Under the pieces are notes generated by a model. It was not told the DNA's origin. It saw nothing but the letters and a program-made list of their open reading frames with translations, and made no database searches. The translations under genes and the position numbers were made by a program. From Thiopseudomonas sp. (lineage in GTDB: Bacteria > Pseudomonadota > Gammaproteobacteria > Pseudomonadales > Pseudomonadaceae), in NCBI GenBank assembly GCA_023228985.1, contig JALOAC010000011.1:1-64000 (forward strand): 64,000 nucleotides of DNA. Direction: 5' to 3'. Below are positions 52,190 to 61,269 of this stretch, one piece after another. Positions within the stretch are counted from its first letter, which is position 1; each line of letters starts with the position of its first letter.

Positions 52190-53563
52190 ATGCAACTTAT
52201 GGCTGATTTTTTATTAGAACCTAGCGCCAAGCAGTCTGTGGGCAAGGCTAAAAACACGTTACTTGAGACTAACAATCAGGCTGCATCTAATGCGCCTAAA
52301 TTTTCTAACATTTACGCACAACAGCAGCAAGCCAGAGGCTTTGCTGCTAAAAATGAACCTGCAAAACCACAGGCTGTTGCCAAGCAAGCGCAATCCAGTG
52401 CTAAAAGCCCTGACACAAAGCCGTCTTCTGTAAAAGAGCAGAAAACCGTGCAAAGTAAGTCGGACTCAGTGGTGAAAAATGCAGACACTACGGTTAAAGA
52501 TGAAACAAAAACCGTGGCTGATGAGCAGCAAGGTCAAGAAGTTGACTCGCATAGCGGCAAGGATTTGCCAGCTCAAACAGATAAAAAAGATGAAAGCTTA
52601 GTTGCACAGCTTGATCCTTTGTTGTTGCAAATTATGCAAGCGCAACAAATGGGTGCTGAACATAGTGCTGAGATAGAAGAGCCAGTGGCTGAGCCAGTGG
52701 CTGAGCTACTTACTGAGCCGCAGGCTGATCCGGTATTGGTTGGAATGGCAAACGCTATGAGCACTATGCCGGTAATGGATGCAGAGCAATTGACGCATAA
52801 ATCTGCCGGAACAATGACGGGTACACCAATGCAAGGATCGGCAGCGTTTATGCAGGCAGGCTCAGCAGGTGAAGCACAAGAGGCAGAGCTAAACGAGCCA
52901 GCAGAGTTGGAGCCGCTTGATTTGGCAGTAGGTGTCGAAGAGGATGTGAAGCTAACCCAGGTTTTGGCTCAGTCAGTAGCCACGCAAGCAAAAAGCGAGG
53001 CTAAGCAAGCGCCTGCTCAACTGGTTGGTGAGGTCAAAACAGGTGTGGAAAACACCGCGCGCAATGAAACGCTTATGCGTGCCGAATCCGTGCAGCAAGC
53101 CAATGCGGCGCGTCAAGTTCCCGGGCAGCCTGTAGCCATGAATCAGCCGGGTTGGAGCAAAGAACTGACAGATAAAGTGATGTGGATGTCTTCGCAAAAC
53201 CTTAAATCAGCCGAGATAAAGTTAAATCCGGCAGAGCTGGGACGTTTGGATATTCGGGTGCAGGTGAATAGCGAACAGACGCAGATTACCTTTACCAGTG
53301 CCCACGCTGGTGTGCGTGAGAGCCTTGAGAATCAGAGCTTTCGCTTGCGCGAGCTAATGGCGCAGCAGGGGATGCAGGATGTGGATGTGAACGTGGCTGA
53401 TCAATCAGAAACGGATCAGCGCGATGAGCGTGAGCTTAGAGAGCTAATGGCTGAGCAACACTCAGGCATCGCACAGCAGGGTGAGGAAGAGGTTGTGCAG
53501 GCAGTAACTGAAGTGCCACAGGTAGAAAACGGCCACAGCGGCAGGCTCAGTTATTATGTATAA
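52190..53563 (+). CDS. fliK: Flagellar hook-length control protein FliK
   Basis: Secreted molecular ruler that measures hook length and switches FlhB specificity. The 457-aa protein has a long low-complexity, Ala/Gln/Glu-rich N-terminal part (about 1-330) and the conserved C-terminal domain (about 340-430) with SAEIKLNPAELGRLDIRVQV and the SHAGVRE-like SAHAGVRESLENQ. It opens the operon fliKLMNOPQR-flhB. GGGAGAG precedes the start. Confidence 0.92.
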   Translation: MQLMADFLLEPSAKQSVGKAKNTLLETNNQAASNAPKFSNIYAQQQQARGFAAKNEPAKPQAVAKQAQSSAKSPDTKPSSVKEQKTVQSKSDSVVKNADTTVKDETKTVADEQQGQEVDSHSGKDLPAQTDKKDESLVAQLDPLLLQIMQAQQMGAEHSAEIEEPVAEPVAELLTEPQADPVLVGMANAMSTMPVMDAEQLTHKSAGTMTGTPMQGSAAFMQAGSAGEAQEAELNEPAELEPLDLAVGVEEDVKLTQVLAQSVATQAKSEAKQAPAQLVGEVKTGVENTARNETLMRAESVQQANAARQVPGQPVAMNQPGWSKELTDKVMWMSSQNLKSAEIKLNPAELGRLDIRVQVNSEQTQITFTSAHAGVRESLENQSFRLRELMAQQGMQDVDVNVADQSETDQRDERELRELMAEQHSGIAQQGEEEVVQAVTEVPQVENGHSGRLSYYV

Positions 53564-53654
53564 CACGTGATTAACTCGTGACAATTAGCGGCATTGCAGC
53601 GGAAACTTCGCTACACTGTGTCGCTAAATTGTCAGCTTGAAACCTAGGATAGAT

Positions 53655-54164
53655 ATGGCTAATGAAGCAAGTGCGCCCGCCGAGTTGGCAGCGCCAAAGA
53701 AAAATAAGCGCAAGGTTATCGTTATTGCTAGCATCGCGGTTTTGCTGGCGGTAGGTTTGTCAGCGGCTGGAGCTTGGTTTTTCTTAAGTAAAGAGAGCGA
53801 TCCGCAGCAGGAACAAAGTGCCCAAGAAGTTCCTCAAGGAAAGCAGAAGGCAGTCTATGAGCTGCTTGCCCCTGCCTTTGTCGTTAACTTTCATAGCCAA
53901 GGCCGTCAACGCTATATGCAAGCAAGCTTGGCGCTGATGTCGCGTAACGAGAATGAACTTAAACAGTTGAAAGTACACATGCCGACGTTAAGAAATCAGT
54001 TAGTAATGCTGTTTTCCAGTCAGGATTTTGAAGCGCTAAATACGCCGTTAGGTATTGAGCTGCTTAAACAAAAGGCGACAGCGGCAGTGCAGGAATTGGC
54101 TATGCGTGAGGTGGGAAGTCCTGTGATCGAACAGGTTTTGTTTACTAACTTTGTCATGCAGTAA
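53655..54164 (+). CDS. fliL: Flagellar basal body protein FliL
   Basis: A 169-aa single-pass membrane protein associated with the stator and basal body. A basic cytoplasmic N-terminus (KKNKRK) precedes one transmembrane segment (about 24-45), then a periplasmic domain (YELLAPAFVVNFHSQGRQRYMQ). The ATG at 53655 is chosen because AGGA lies 5 bp before it. It is followed 19 bp later by fliM. Confidence 0.93.
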   Translation: MANEASAPAELAAPKKNKRKVIVIASIAVLLAVGLSAAGAWFFLSKESDPQQEQSAQEVPQGKQKAVYELLAPAFVVNFHSQGRQRYMQASLALMSRNENELKQLKVHMPTLRNQLVMLFSSQDFEALNTPLGIELLKQKATAAVQELAMREVGSPVIEQVLFTNFVMQ

Positions 54165-54183
54165 GTAGCTGAGGTCGAAAATT

Positions 54184-55155
54184 ATGTCAGTGCAAGACTT
54201 ATTATCACAGGACGAAATTGACGCGCTTTTGCATGGTGTCGATGATGGCGCTGTGGATACTGTGGATGATGCTATTCCAGGCTCCATTAAAAGCTATGAC
54301 CTGACCAGCCAAGATCGCATTGTGCGCGGTCGTATGCCGACCTTGGAAATGATTAACGAGCGATTTGCCCGTTACACGCGCATTAGCATGTTTAACTTGC
54401 TGCGCCGCTCGGCAGATGTGTCTGTGGGCGGGGTGCAGGTGATGAAGTTTGGTGAGTACATTCACTCGCTCTATGTGCCGACTAGCTTGAACTTAGTGAA
54501 AATGAAACCGTTGCGTGGCACCTGCTTGTTTATCCTTGACTCGCGCTTGGTGTTTAAACTGGTAGATAACTTTTTTGGTGGCGATGGTCGTCATGCGAAA
54601 ATTGAAGGTCGTGAGTTTACGCCAACCGAGCTGCGCGTGGTGCGTATGGTGCTTGAACAGACTTTCGTGGATTTAAAAGAAGCTTGGCATGCAGTGCTAA
54701 ATGTTGATTTCGAATATATGAACTCAGAAGTTAACCCGGCGCTGGCTAACATTGTGAGTCCAAGTGAAGTGGTGGTGGTGTCCACATTCCATATTGAGTT
54801 GGATGGCGGTGGTGGCGATCTACACATCACGTTTCCTTACTCAATGATTGAGCCTATCCGCGAAATGCTCGATGCTGGTTTTCAGTCTGATGTGGATGAT
54901 CAGGATGAGCGCTGGAGCAAAGCAATACGCGAAGATATTTTAGATGTGCGCGTACCTTTAAGCTCCACCGTGGTCCGTCGAGAATTAAAGCTACGGGATA
55001 TTTTAACCATGCAGCCAGGGGACATTATTCCGGTAGAAATGCCGGAACGTATGCTGTTGCGTGCCAACGGAGTACCTACCTTCAAGGTACAGATTGGTTC
55101 GCATAATGGGAATTTAGCATTACAGGTTCTAGAGCCAATTACACGGTCTCGTTGA
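54184..55155 (+). CDS. fliM: Flagellar motor switch protein FliM
   Basis: C-ring subunit that binds CheY-P. The 323-aa protein begins with the CheY-binding peptide LLSQDEIDALLHG. The CheC-like middle domain (about 40-230) contains RYTRISMFNLLRRSADVSV, and the C-terminal SpoA domain (about 245-315) contains VPLSSTVVRRELKLRDILTM. The length is typical. Confidence 0.98.
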   Translation: MSVQDLLSQDEIDALLHGVDDGAVDTVDDAIPGSIKSYDLTSQDRIVRGRMPTLEMINERFARYTRISMFNLLRRSADVSVGGVQVMKFGEYIHSLYVPTSLNLVKMKPLRGTCLFILDSRLVFKLVDNFFGGDGRHAKIEGREFTPTELRVVRMVLEQTFVDLKEAWHAVLNVDFEYMNSEVNPALANIVSPSEVVVVSTFHIELDGGGGDLHITFPYSMIEPIREMLDAGFQSDVDDQDERWSKAIREDILDVRVPLSSTVVRRELKLRDILTMQPGDIIPVEMPERMLLRANGVPTFKVQIGSHNGNLALQVLEPITRSR

Positions 55156-55175
55156 TAAAGATAAGTAGGTAAGCC

Positions 55176-55634
55176 ATGACAGATGAAGAAAATATAAGCA
55201 GTGATGATCAAGCCCTCGCTGATGAGTGGGCAGCGGCCTTAGCGGAATCTGGCGATGCTGATCAGGATGAAATTGATGCTATGTTGGCGCAAACCGATTC
55301 AGGGCCTGCTAAAGCACCGATGCGTGAGTTTCCGGATTCGCCTGCGCATGATGCAGCTCCAGTTAGTCTAGATGGACCTAATCTGGATGTGATTCTAGAT
55401 ATTCCGGTCAGTATTTCTATGGAGGTAGGCAGCGCTGATATCAGCATTCGCAACCTGTTGCAGCTCAATCAGGGCTCCGTGGTTGAGCTTGACCGTTTAG
55501 CGGGTGAGCCGCTGGATGTATTGGTTAATGGCACACTGATTGCGCATGGTGAAGTGGTGGTGGTAAACGAGAAGTTTGGTATACGTTTAACCGATGTCAT
55601 TAGCCCAAGTGAACGAATCAAAAAACTAAGGTGA
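55176..55634 (+). CDS. fliN: Flagellar motor switch protein FliN
   Basis: C-ring subunit paired with FliM, 152 aa. An acidic linker N-terminus (about 1-65) leads to a C-terminal SpoA domain with LDVILDIPVSISMEVGSADI, LLQLNQGSVVELDRLAGEPL and DVLVNGTLIAHGEVVVVNEK. It shares the switch with fliM immediately upstream. Confidence 0.98.
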   Translation: MTDEENISSDDQALADEWAAALAESGDADQDEIDAMLAQTDSGPAKAPMREFPDSPAHDAAPVSLDGPNLDVILDIPVSISMEVGSADISIRNLLQLNQGSVVELDRLAGEPLDVLVNGTLIAHGEVVVVNEKFGIRLTDVISPSERIKKLR

Positions 55635-55638
55635 TGGC

Positions 55639-56100
55639 ATGCGCGCTGTTTTAGGGCTGGGTGTTTTTTTGAGTTCTGCTTGGGTTAACGCTCAAGAGCA
55701 GAACAGTGCGCCCGTTGCATCTGTTACTAGCTCTGCTGATATAACAGGACAACTCATACAGCTCTTGTTTGGGCTGCTGCTGGTCATTGCGGTTATTTTT
55801 CTATTGGCTTGGTTTGTGCGGCGTATCCAGCATAGCTTGCCCGTGAGCAAGGCGAATCAAAGTATCCGTTTATTGGCTACACAGCCGTTAGGTCCCAGAG
55901 AGCGCCTGTTGTTGGTGCAGGTGGGCAAAGAGCAGATTTTGCTTGGCTTAACACCGGGTACAATCGAGCCACTGCACGTCTTGCAAGAGCCGATAGAGAT
56001 TGATGATGAGCCGGGTGGCGCATCAGATTTTGGTAAAAAATTCAAAAGCTTGCTCAAGGCACAAGTGCAAACTGTGCAAGACAATAAGGAAAGCCCATGA
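55639..56100 (+). CDS. fliO: Flagellar biosynthetic protein FliO
   Basis: Assembly factor for the FliP export-gate ring. The 153-aa precursor has a signal-like N-terminus (to about WVNAQE), one transmembrane segment (about 38-60) and a cytoplasmic tail with RLLATQPLGPRERLLLVQVG, the conserved FliO block. It overlaps fliP by 4 bp (ATGA). Confidence 0.93.
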   Translation: MRAVLGLGVFLSSAWVNAQEQNSAPVASVTSSADITGQLIQLLFGLLLVIAVIFLLAWFVRRIQHSLPVSKANQSIRLLATQPLGPRERLLLVQVGKEQILLGLTPGTIEPLHVLQEPIEIDDEPGGASDFGKKFKSLLKAQVQTVQDNKESP

Positions 56101-56858
56101 GCCGTTTTGTTCGCCTGTTCATAGTGTTTGTAGCGGTATTGGGCAGTCCACTTATTTTTGCAGCAGACGCTAATCCCTTATCAATTTCAGCAATCACCAT
56201 GACCACGGATGCGCAGGGTCAGCAAGAGTATTCAGTTAACCTGCAAATTCTGATGATTATGACGGCGCTGGGTTTTATCCCGGCGATTGTCATGCTGATG
56301 ACCAGTTTTACCCGCATCATTATTGTTTTTTCTATTCTGCGTCAGGCAATGGGTTTACAGCAGGCGCCTTCAAACCAGATTTTACTAGGTTTGGCGATGT
56401 TTTTAACCCTGTTTATTATGGCACCGGTGTTTGAGAAAATTAACCAAGATGCGCTGCAGCCCTATTTAAATGAGCAAATAACAGCCAAGCAAGCGTTAGA
56501 TCTTGCCGAAGGTCCAATCAAAACCTTTATGCTGGCGCAAACACGTGAAACTGATTTAGAGCTGTTTATCCGTATTGCCAAACGCACCGATATCGAATCC
56601 CCCGAAGCCACGCCACTGACTATTTTGGTACCGGCCTTTGTGACTTCAGAATTAAAAACGGCCTTTCAAATTGGCTTTATGATTTTTATTCCGTTTCTGA
56701 TTGTCGATGTGGTGGTGGCCAGTATCCTGATGTCCATGGGGATGATGATGCTCTCGCCATTGATTATTTCTTTACCCTTTAAAATTATGCTGTTTGTGTT
56801 AGTTGATGGTTGGACGTTAATTATTGGTACGCTGGCAAACAGTTTTGGCACATTGTGA
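56097..56858 (+). CDS. fliP: Flagellar type III export protein FliP
   Basis: Core export-gate subunit, 253 aa with an N-terminal signal peptide. The signature TALGFIPAIVMLMTSFTRII and the QAPSNQILLGLAMFLTLFIM stretch are strongly conserved. Four transmembrane segments are visible. The C-terminal MLSPLIISLPFKIMLFVLVDGW block is typical. Confidence 0.98.
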   Translation: MSRFVRLFIVFVAVLGSPLIFAADANPLSISAITMTTDAQGQQEYSVNLQILMIMTALGFIPAIVMLMTSFTRIIIVFSILRQAMGLQQAPSNQILLGLAMFLTLFIMAPVFEKINQDALQPYLNEQITAKQALDLAEGPIKTFMLAQTRETDLELFIRIAKRTDIESPEATPLTILVPAFVTSELKTAFQIGFMIFIPFLIVDVVVASILMSMGMMMLSPLIISLPFKIMLFVLVDGWTLIIGTLANSFGTL

Positions 56859-56869
56859 GGTGAAACACT

Positions 56870-57139
56870 ATGACACCTGAAATCGCCGTTGATATTTTCC
56901 GTGAAGCCCTATGGTTGATGGCTATGGCTGTTGCCACCATCATTACACCGAGCTTAATCATTGGCTTAATTGTGGCTATGTTTCAGGCCGCCACTCAGAT
57001 TAACGAGCAGACCCTAAGTTTTTTGCCACGCTTGTTGGTCAGCTTTATGACATTGACTGTTATGGGGCCTTGGCTGGTGGGTAGGTGGCTAGACTTCACC
57101 ACCAAGCTGTTTGAAAGCATGCCCTATGTGTTGGGCTAG
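56870..57139 (+). CDS. fliQ: Flagellar biosynthetic protein FliQ
   Basis: An 89-aa, two-transmembrane export-gate subunit. The motif LIIGLIVAMFQAATQINEQT with the helical hairpin form is diagnostic. GAGG precedes the start and fliR follows 9 bp after the stop. Confidence 0.97.
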   Translation: MTPEIAVDIFREALWLMAMAVATIITPSLIIGLIVAMFQAATQINEQTLSFLPRLLVSFMTLTVMGPWLVGRWLDFTTKLFESMPYVLG

Positions 57140-57148
57140 ACTAAATCC

Positions 57149-57919
57149 ATGTTTGAGTTAAGCGGTGCTCAAATAGGGGGCTGGATTAACAGCTTTCTAT
57201 TGCCGCTGTTTCGTATTGGCAGCATGTTGATGGTGATGCCTATTGTGGGCACACAGTTAGTCCCACGACGTATCCGCTTATATTTTGCAGTTGCCTTTAC
57301 AGTGGCTATAGCGCCTGTACTGCCAGAAATGCCGCAAGTAGACGCCCTGAGTGTGCAAGCAATTTTATTGATTGCAGAGCAGATTATTATCGGTGTTTTA
57401 CTTGGTTTAGTGTTGCAGATGATGTTTCACATTTTTGTCTTCGCTGGCCAGCTTATTTCCATGCAGATGGGCTTGGGTTTTGCTTCATTAATGGACCCCG
57501 CCACAGGGGTGTCAGTGCCCTTAATAGGCCAGTTTTTGCTGATGCTGGTAACGCTATTGTTTTTAGCTGTTAATGGGCATTTAGTGGCCTTTGAAATTAT
57601 GGCGGAGAGCTTTACCACTTTGCCTGTGGGGCAGGCTTTGGATATAGGCCATTACACAGTGTTTGCGGGTCGTTTAAGCTGGGTGATTGGTGCTGCATTG
57701 CTGTTGGCGTTGCCAGCGGTTAGCTCGTTGTTAGTGATTAACATTGCTTTTGGTGTGATGACGCGTGCAGCACCTCAGCTTAATATTTTTACCATTGGTT
57801 TCCCGTTAACCTTAATTATGGGCATGATTATTTTCTGGGTTTCGACGGCTGAGATCCTGACTCACTTCCAAACAATTACTTCGGAAGCCTTATTTTTGAT
57901 GCGTAGTTTTACTCAATAG
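57149..57919 (+). CDS. fliR: Flagellar biosynthetic protein FliR
   Basis: A 256-aa export-gate subunit with about six hydrophobic segments. The family blocks FRIGSMLMVMPIVGTQLVPRR, GFASLMDPATGVSVPLIGQF and NIFTIGFPLTLIMG are present. It completes the FliPQR pore and precedes flhB by 13 bp. Confidence 0.97.
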   Translation: MFELSGAQIGGWINSFLLPLFRIGSMLMVMPIVGTQLVPRRIRLYFAVAFTVAIAPVLPEMPQVDALSVQAILLIAEQIIIGVLLGLVLQMMFHIFVFAGQLISMQMGLGFASLMDPATGVSVPLIGQFLLMLVTLLFLAVNGHLVAFEIMAESFTTLPVGQALDIGHYTVFAGRLSWVIGAALLLALPAVSSLLVINIAFGVMTRAAPQLNIFTIGFPLTLIMGMIIFWVSTAEILTHFQTITSEALFLMRSFTQ

Positions 57920-57932
57920 GTAGGTTGAAGCT

Positions 57933-59069
57933 ATGGCAGAAAGTGAAAGCGGTGCAGAAAAAAGCGAAGAACCAACGGCAAAACGTCAGCAAGATGCTCG
58001 AAAAAAAGGTCAAATCGCGCGCTCACGTGAACTAAACACTCTGGCTATTGTGCTGGGGGGGACTGCTGGCTTGCTGATGTTCGGTGGTGTCATAGGGCAG
58101 AAAATTTTAGATGTCATGACTGAGAATTTCGATCTGCCCCGCGAAATTCTATACAACGACCGTTATATGAGCTTGAACCTGCTTGCAGCAGCAAAGCATG
58201 CAAGTGAGGGCTTAGCCCCGTTATTTCTTCTCCTCTTAGTGGCTTCAATTGTCGGCCCGATAGCCTTGGGCGGTTGGTTGTTTTCCTTAGAGTCACTGGC
58301 ACCTAAGGCCAGTCGCATGAACCCGGCAGCGGGTTTAAAACGCATGTTTTCCATGAAATCCATTATCGAGCTGGTAAAAGCACTGGGCAAGTTTTTGGTG
58401 GTGTTAATTGTTGCACTGTTTGTGCTGTCCAATGCCAGTGAGGATTTGTTTAATATTGCTAACGAGCCGCTTGAGCTCGCTATTTTGCACGCCGTGCAAA
58501 CCATTGGCTGGAGCTCGCTGTGGATGGCGTGTGGTCTCATACTGATCGCTGCTGTTGATGTGCCGTTTCAAATGTGGGATAGCAAACAAAAGCTGAAAAT
58601 GACCAAGCAGGAAGTACGTGACGAGCATAAAGACTCGGAAGGTAAGCCTGAGGTTAAGGGACGTATTCGACGCTTACAAATGGAGATGGCACAACGGCGT
58701 ATGATGAGTGCCGTACCAGAAGCTGATGTGGTTATTACTAACCCAACACACTTTTCCGTTGCGCTTAAATATGATGAGAACGCCGGTAATGCGCCTAAAG
58801 TGATTGCCAAGGGTAGTGATCATCTGGCGTTGAAAATTCGTGAAATTGCCAACGAACACCAAATTATTTTATTGGAATCTCCGGCTTTAGCGCGAGCGGT
58901 ATATTATTCCACAGAGTTAGATGAGGAAATTCCTGCCGGTTTATATATGGCAGTTGCGCAAGTATTGGCCTATGTCTATCAATTGCGTCAGTACCATGCA
59001 GGTAAAGGCAAGCGCCCAGGCTCCTTAAATGACTTGCCTATCCCAGATGATTTGCGTCGAGATGAATAA
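57933..59069 (+). CDS. flhB: Flagellar type III export protein FlhB
   Basis: A 378-aa substrate-specificity switch protein. The start is SEEPTAKRQQDARKKGQIARS. Four transmembrane helices occupy about 30-210. The cytoplasmic domain contains the autocleavage site NPTH in VVITNPTHFSVALKYD (near residue 270). Interaction with FliK triggers the change from hook to filament export. flhA, which commonly follows in pseudomonads, is not next; the cluster ends here. Confidence 0.98.
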   Translation: MAESESGAEKSEEPTAKRQQDARKKGQIARSRELNTLAIVLGGTAGLLMFGGVIGQKILDVMTENFDLPREILYNDRYMSLNLLAAAKHASEGLAPLFLLLLVASIVGPIALGGWLFSLESLAPKASRMNPAAGLKRMFSMKSIIELVKALGKFLVVLIVALFVLSNASEDLFNIANEPLELAILHAVQTIGWSSLWMACGLILIAAVDVPFQMWDSKQKLKMTKQEVRDEHKDSEGKPEVKGRIRRLQMEMAQRRMMSAVPEADVVITNPTHFSVALKYDENAGNAPKVIAKGSDHLALKIREIANEHQIILLESPALARAVYYSTELDEEIPAGLYMAVAQVLAYVYQLRQYHAGKGKRPGSLNDLPIPDDLRRDE

Positions 59070-59170
59070 CGCGCACGTCATAAGCAGCAATTAGTTCAGC
59101 ATTGGTTTAGTTGTTGTTAGTGATTGTTTAGTATGCTGTTTAGCCGATTAAAAATTCAAAAGGTTTTGGC

Positions 59171-59848
59171 ATGAAGCTTATAGTGGTGGAAGACGAAGTA
59201 CTGTTGCGTCATCACTTGTTGACGCGTTTGGGCGAGGAAGGGCATGTGGTTGAAGGCGTGGCTGACGGCGAAAGTGCTTTAAGCAAAGTTAAAGACTTTA
59301 AGTATGATTTGGCCGTGATTGATCTGGGCTTGCCAGGCATGAGTGGTATTGAGTTGATTCGCAAGCTACGCCAGCAAGGCCAGCAAATGCCTATTTTAAT
59401 TCTGACGGCACGCGGTAATTGGCAAAACAAAGTTGAAGGTTTGGCGGCTGGAGCAGATGACTATGTGGTTAAACCTTTTCAATTTGAAGAGTTAGAAGCT
59501 AGGTTAAAAGCACTTTTACGACGCGCTTCAGGTTTTGTGCAGCCGACAATAAGTGCAGGACCGCTAATCTTGGATTTAAATAAAAAACAAGCCACGCTAT
59601 CCGGTGAGTGCATTGGCTTGACGGCATTTGAGTACCGCATTCTTGAATATCTGATGCGTCATCAGCAGCAAGTAGTTGCTAAAGAGCGCTTAATTGAGCA
59701 GCTTTATCCGGACGATGAAGAGCGTGATCAGAACGTTATTGAGGTACTGGTCGGTCGTTTGCGGCGTAAATTAGAAGCAGATGTGGGTTTTAAACCCATC
59801 GAAACTGTACGTGGGCAGGGTTATATCTTCAATGAAGCCTGTCAGTGA
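59171..59848 (+). CDS. PhoP-like OmpR-family response regulator
   Basis: A 225-aa two-domain regulator. The receiver domain (about 1-115) has the acidic VEDE pocket, the phospho-acceptor Asp (about D51) in AVIDLGLPGMSG, and the Lys in VVKPFQ. The C-terminal winged helix (about 130-220) has LTAFEYRILEYLMRH and VLVGRLRRKLE. Sequence and pairing with the kinase fit PhoP, which responds to low Mg2+ in other bacteria; the target genes are not visible here. It overlaps the kinase by 4 bp. Confidence 0.9.
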   Translation: MKLIVVEDEVLLRHHLLTRLGEEGHVVEGVADGESALSKVKDFKYDLAVIDLGLPGMSGIELIRKLRQQGQQMPILILTARGNWQNKVEGLAAGADDYVVKPFQFEELEARLKALLRRASGFVQPTISAGPLILDLNKKQATLSGECIGLTAFEYRILEYLMRHQQQVVAKERLIEQLYPDDEERDQNVIEVLVGRLRRKLEADVGFKPIETVRGQGYIFNEACQ

Positions 59849-61215
59849 ATAGTTTTTCTCTAAAAAAGAAAGGATATTCGTTACGTACTCGCCTCATGAT
59901 CGGTGCAACCTGTACCGCATTTATATTTATCCTAGGACTGTTCCCAGTTCTCCAGCAGGCTTTTACCAAGGCGTTAGAGAAGTCAGTGCAGCAGCGTTTG
60001 GCTGCTGATGCAGGCACGCTTATATCGGCGGCGCGCATTGAAGAGGGGCGCCTGTCTATGCCGGAAAAATTGCCGGACGAAGAATTTGATATATTGCCTG
60101 CACGGCAATTGGGCTTTATCTTCGATAGCCAAGGCAAGCTGATTTGGCGCTCACGCTCAGCTCAGCAGTATGAAATTAATTATCAGCCCCGCTATGACGG
60201 TCGGGGGCATGAGTTTGCCAGAATACGTGATTCTCAAGAGCAAGAATTCTTTGTTTATGACGTAGAAATCGATTTGCTACGGGGGCAAAGTGCCGCTTAT
60301 AGCATAGTCACTATGCAGCCGGTCAGTGACTATAAACCTATGTATAAAAGCCTTAGGCGCCAGTTAAATACCTGGCTGGCAACAGCATTAATTTGTTTGC
60401 TGAGCATTTTGTGGCTGGGTCTTAATTGGGGCACACGTAGCTTGTTACGCCTTAGAGCCGAGCTGGATGAGGTGGAAGCGGGTCAGCGTAAGTTATTAAG
60501 TGATGAGCATCCTCGTGAGTTGTTGCGCTTAACGCGCTCGTTAAATCGCCTGCTAGAGAATGAGCGCCAACAAAGGTTGCGTTATGTTCACTCTTTGGAT
60601 GATCTGGCGCATAGTTTGAAAACACCCTTGGCGGTTCTGCAGGGAGTGGGTGAAGTTTTAGCTACCCAGCCGGAGAATAAAGAACAAGCGCGCACTTTGC
60701 AAAATCAAGTAAACCGCATGAGCCAGCAGGTGAGCTATCAGCTACAGCGTGCCAGTTTACGGCGTAGCGGCTTGGTCAGGCATAGCGTTAAGCTTGCGCC
60801 ATTGTTGGAGCCGTTAAAAGAAGCGTTGAATAAGGTGTATTTGGATAAACAAGTGGACGTGCAGATGCATTTTTCAAGAGAGCTGCGCGTGCCTGTAGAG
60901 CACGGAGCTTTGTTGGAGGTGTTCGGCAATTTGCTCGAAAACTCATACCGTTTATGCCTTAGACAAATTTGCGTGTCAGCACAAACACATGAACAATACT
61001 GCGAAATTATAGTTGAGGATGATGGGCCGGGAGTGCCCGCCAGTCAGCGCGAACGTATTCTACGTAGAGGCGAGCGTTTAGATACGCAATACCCAGGGCA
61101 GGGTATAGGGACGGCGGTGGTTAAAGATATTATCGATAGCTATCAAGGGCTGTTATTTATTGAAGATTCTGAACTGGGTGGGGCCAAATTCAGAATCATA
61201 TTCCCATTGCACTAG
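59845..61215 (+). CDS. PhoQ-like sensor histidine kinase
   Basis: A 456-aa membrane kinase. TM1 is at about 15-38, a periplasmic sensor domain of about 135 residues follows, TM2 is near 175-195 and then HAMP. The phospho-acceptor His is in DDLAHSLKTPLAVLQG (near residue 255). The ATPase part has GNLLENSYRLC (N box), EDDGPGVP (G1) and GQGIGTAVVKDI (G2). The GTG start overlaps the regulator stop. The PhoQ assignment rests on gene pairing and general layout. Confidence 0.88.
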   Translation: MNSFSLKKKGYSLRTRLMIGATCTAFIFILGLFPVLQQAFTKALEKSVQQRLAADAGTLISAARIEEGRLSMPEKLPDEEFDILPARQLGFIFDSQGKLIWRSRSAQQYEINYQPRYDGRGHEFARIRDSQEQEFFVYDVEIDLLRGQSAAYSIVTMQPVSDYKPMYKSLRRQLNTWLATALICLLSILWLGLNWGTRSLLRLRAELDEVEAGQRKLLSDEHPRELLRLTRSLNRLLENERQQRLRYVHSLDDLAHSLKTPLAVLQGVGEVLATQPENKEQARTLQNQVNRMSQQVSYQLQRASLRRSGLVRHSVKLAPLLEPLKEALNKVYLDKQVDVQMHFSRELRVPVEHGALLEVFGNLLENSYRLCLRQICVSAQTHEQYCEIIVEDDGPGVPASQRERILRRGERLDTQYPGQGIGTAVVKDIIDSYQGLLFIEDSELGGAKFRIIFPLH

Positions 61216-61228
61216 CTGTTTAATGCAG

Positions 61229-61262
61229 CCTCTGCTCGGCAAAATAAAGGACCGAGCAGAGG
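61229..61262. terminator. Bidirectional hairpin between convergent genes
   Basis: CCTCTGCTCGG and CCGAGCAGAGG form a perfect 11-bp stem around a 12-nt loop, between the kinase stop and the chemoreceptor stop. There is no long T tract on either side, so termination may be weak or Rho-assisted. Confidence 0.7.
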
Positions 61263-61269
61263 TGCTCAC